From Cardinalis cardinalis (Eukaryota; Chordata; Aves; Passeriformes; Cardinalidae): a stretch of DNA of 64,000 nt. Location: NCBI GenBank assembly GCA_014549065.1, contig JACDOX010000015.1:3389728-3453727 (forward strand), in the 5' to 3' direction. A program made the position numbers and the translations under genes. This document shows positions 63,101 through 64,000 of this stretch, one piece after another (position 1 is the stretch's first letter; each line of letters opens with the position of its first letter). The notes beneath the pieces were generated by a model that saw nothing but the letters and a program-made list of their open reading frames with translations, was not told the origin of the DNA and did not search any database.

Positions 63101-64000
63101 CCCTTTTTAGCTACAAAATCTTATGATATATTTGTGACTCTTATGATACACTACTAAAAATCTTCAGGTTGAAATGTCTATGCAGTTGTGCTGGAGGTGC
63201 AGATGTATGCATGGAAACTTAGGAGTTTAATCAAGTTCATGGTCCCCCCCCATAAAGCAACAGCAAAAAGCCCAGCAGCAAAACTTCATGCTGTGGCCAA
63301 TGGGGATTTGGAGATGTGCACCAAAAGAAGAAGCATTACTGATTTAAATATCTTGAGGGAAAGCAGAGGACAGCTTCACAGCAAAATTCATAGTTGTAAT
63401 TTAGTTTCCTTAATTTATTTCCCATTAATACTGAGACAATTTTTTATGTACTGCTTTTAAAAGGTACNTGCAAACATGGAAAAAATACTAGATAACGTTA
63501 AGCCTTTTGTCAGAACATTATAGGTGTACTTTCAGTGATNATTTGCCATGGTCATCTGTTATTAAATAAAAACCTGTGCTTACCTTTAAATTTCATCAGC
63601 ATGGATCTGTTTGTTACTGGCATATGGCATCACTCCCCCTTCCCTTATCTGGTGATTAGCTTTAACTGTCTTTAGTGCTAAATGAGTTATTTTCTGAGCA
63701 AGATGCAACAGTGCAGGCAAACCTCTTAAAACAAACCACAATCAGTAGACTCATCAGTGAATCCTTCATGTGGCTTCCCACATGGTCCCTTCTCTTTTGC
63801 TAAGAGCAGTTGACAAACTGCAGAGGGATTTTCCATGAAAATTTGACCAAAATTTGTGAATAAAAAAATATTTTAAAGAATATTCAGAATCTCTTCCATC
63901 CCATTTACACTTACTCCCTACTTTGTATTTCCATTTCAAATCATTCCCATCTTTCTNAAAGTTACCATATGGTGAAACGAAATAATTTTTCTAATTCCAT

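Larger units (their letters stand above)
50860..64000. other. Noncoding stretch to the window end
   Basis: No gene is recognised in these 13.1 kb. They contain AT-rich unique DNA, an AT tandem repeat at 51680, short tandem duplications at 52326 and 53329, GC-richer patches at about 52920-53240, 54820-55060 and 61780-62050, and a CR1 tail remnant at 60061. The bradykinin receptor genes that follow C14orf132 in mammals are not visible: no open frame of their length (about 350 codons) or seven-helix character occurs here. Confidence 0.7.

Noticed and set aside
50860..64000. Bradykinin receptor gene expected downstream by synteny
   Set aside because: No open frame of about 350 codons and no seven-helix sequence is visible. 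The gene probably lies beyond the right edge.
1..64000. CRISPR arrays, prokaryotic operons, phage or plasmid features
   Set aside because: No regularly spaced repeats or dense long open frames occur. Intron structure and CR1 elements show vertebrate nuclear DNA.

Overview
The window looks like vertebrate nuclear DNA, most likely from a bird and probably a songbird. The evidence is an intron-dominated layout, a CpG-rich first exon, and CR1 LINE 3' ends with the avian ATTCTATG-type tail. There is also a solo LTR resembling songbird endogenous-retrovirus LTRs as I remember them. No bacterial genes, operons, CRISPR arrays, rRNA or tRNA genes were seen. Single N bases occur about once per 250-350 bp, so this is a consensus with masked positions.

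One protein-coding gene can be supported: the bird orthologue of human C14orf132, an 83-residue orphan membrane microprotein, on the + strand. Exon 1 (CDS 65-91) supplies nine codons inside a CpG island at the left edge. A 34,023-bp intron follows (92-34114). Exon 2 (CDS 34115-34339) encodes the other 74 residues, including a C-terminal hydrophobic segment that ends the protein. The join is phase 0 and gives exactly the family length. The 3' UTR starts at 34340; a first AATAAA lies at 34612, but the true end is not known.

The intron holds a CR1 fragment in reverse orientation (about 4316-4790) and a solo LTR in sense orientation (about 13662-14819) with its own AATAAA. It also holds a 160-bp element with near-perfect 45-bp terminal inverted repeats flanked by TA (32927-33086), about 1 kb before exon 2. 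From about 34.6 kb to the end I see no gene. That part is AT-rich noncoding DNA with a 5'-truncated CR1 in + orientation (about 50455-50859), an AT-rich tandem repeat (51680-51777), short tandem duplications and a CR1 tail remnant near 60.06 kb. In mammals the next gene downstream is a bradykinin receptor (established synteny), but no such coding sequence is visible here.

I found no multi-gene system. The points most worth a second look are the microprotein with its unusual charge pattern, the TA-flanked inverted-repeat element, the sense-oriented LTR with intact CpGs, and the weak exon 1 donor followed by dense G-runs.
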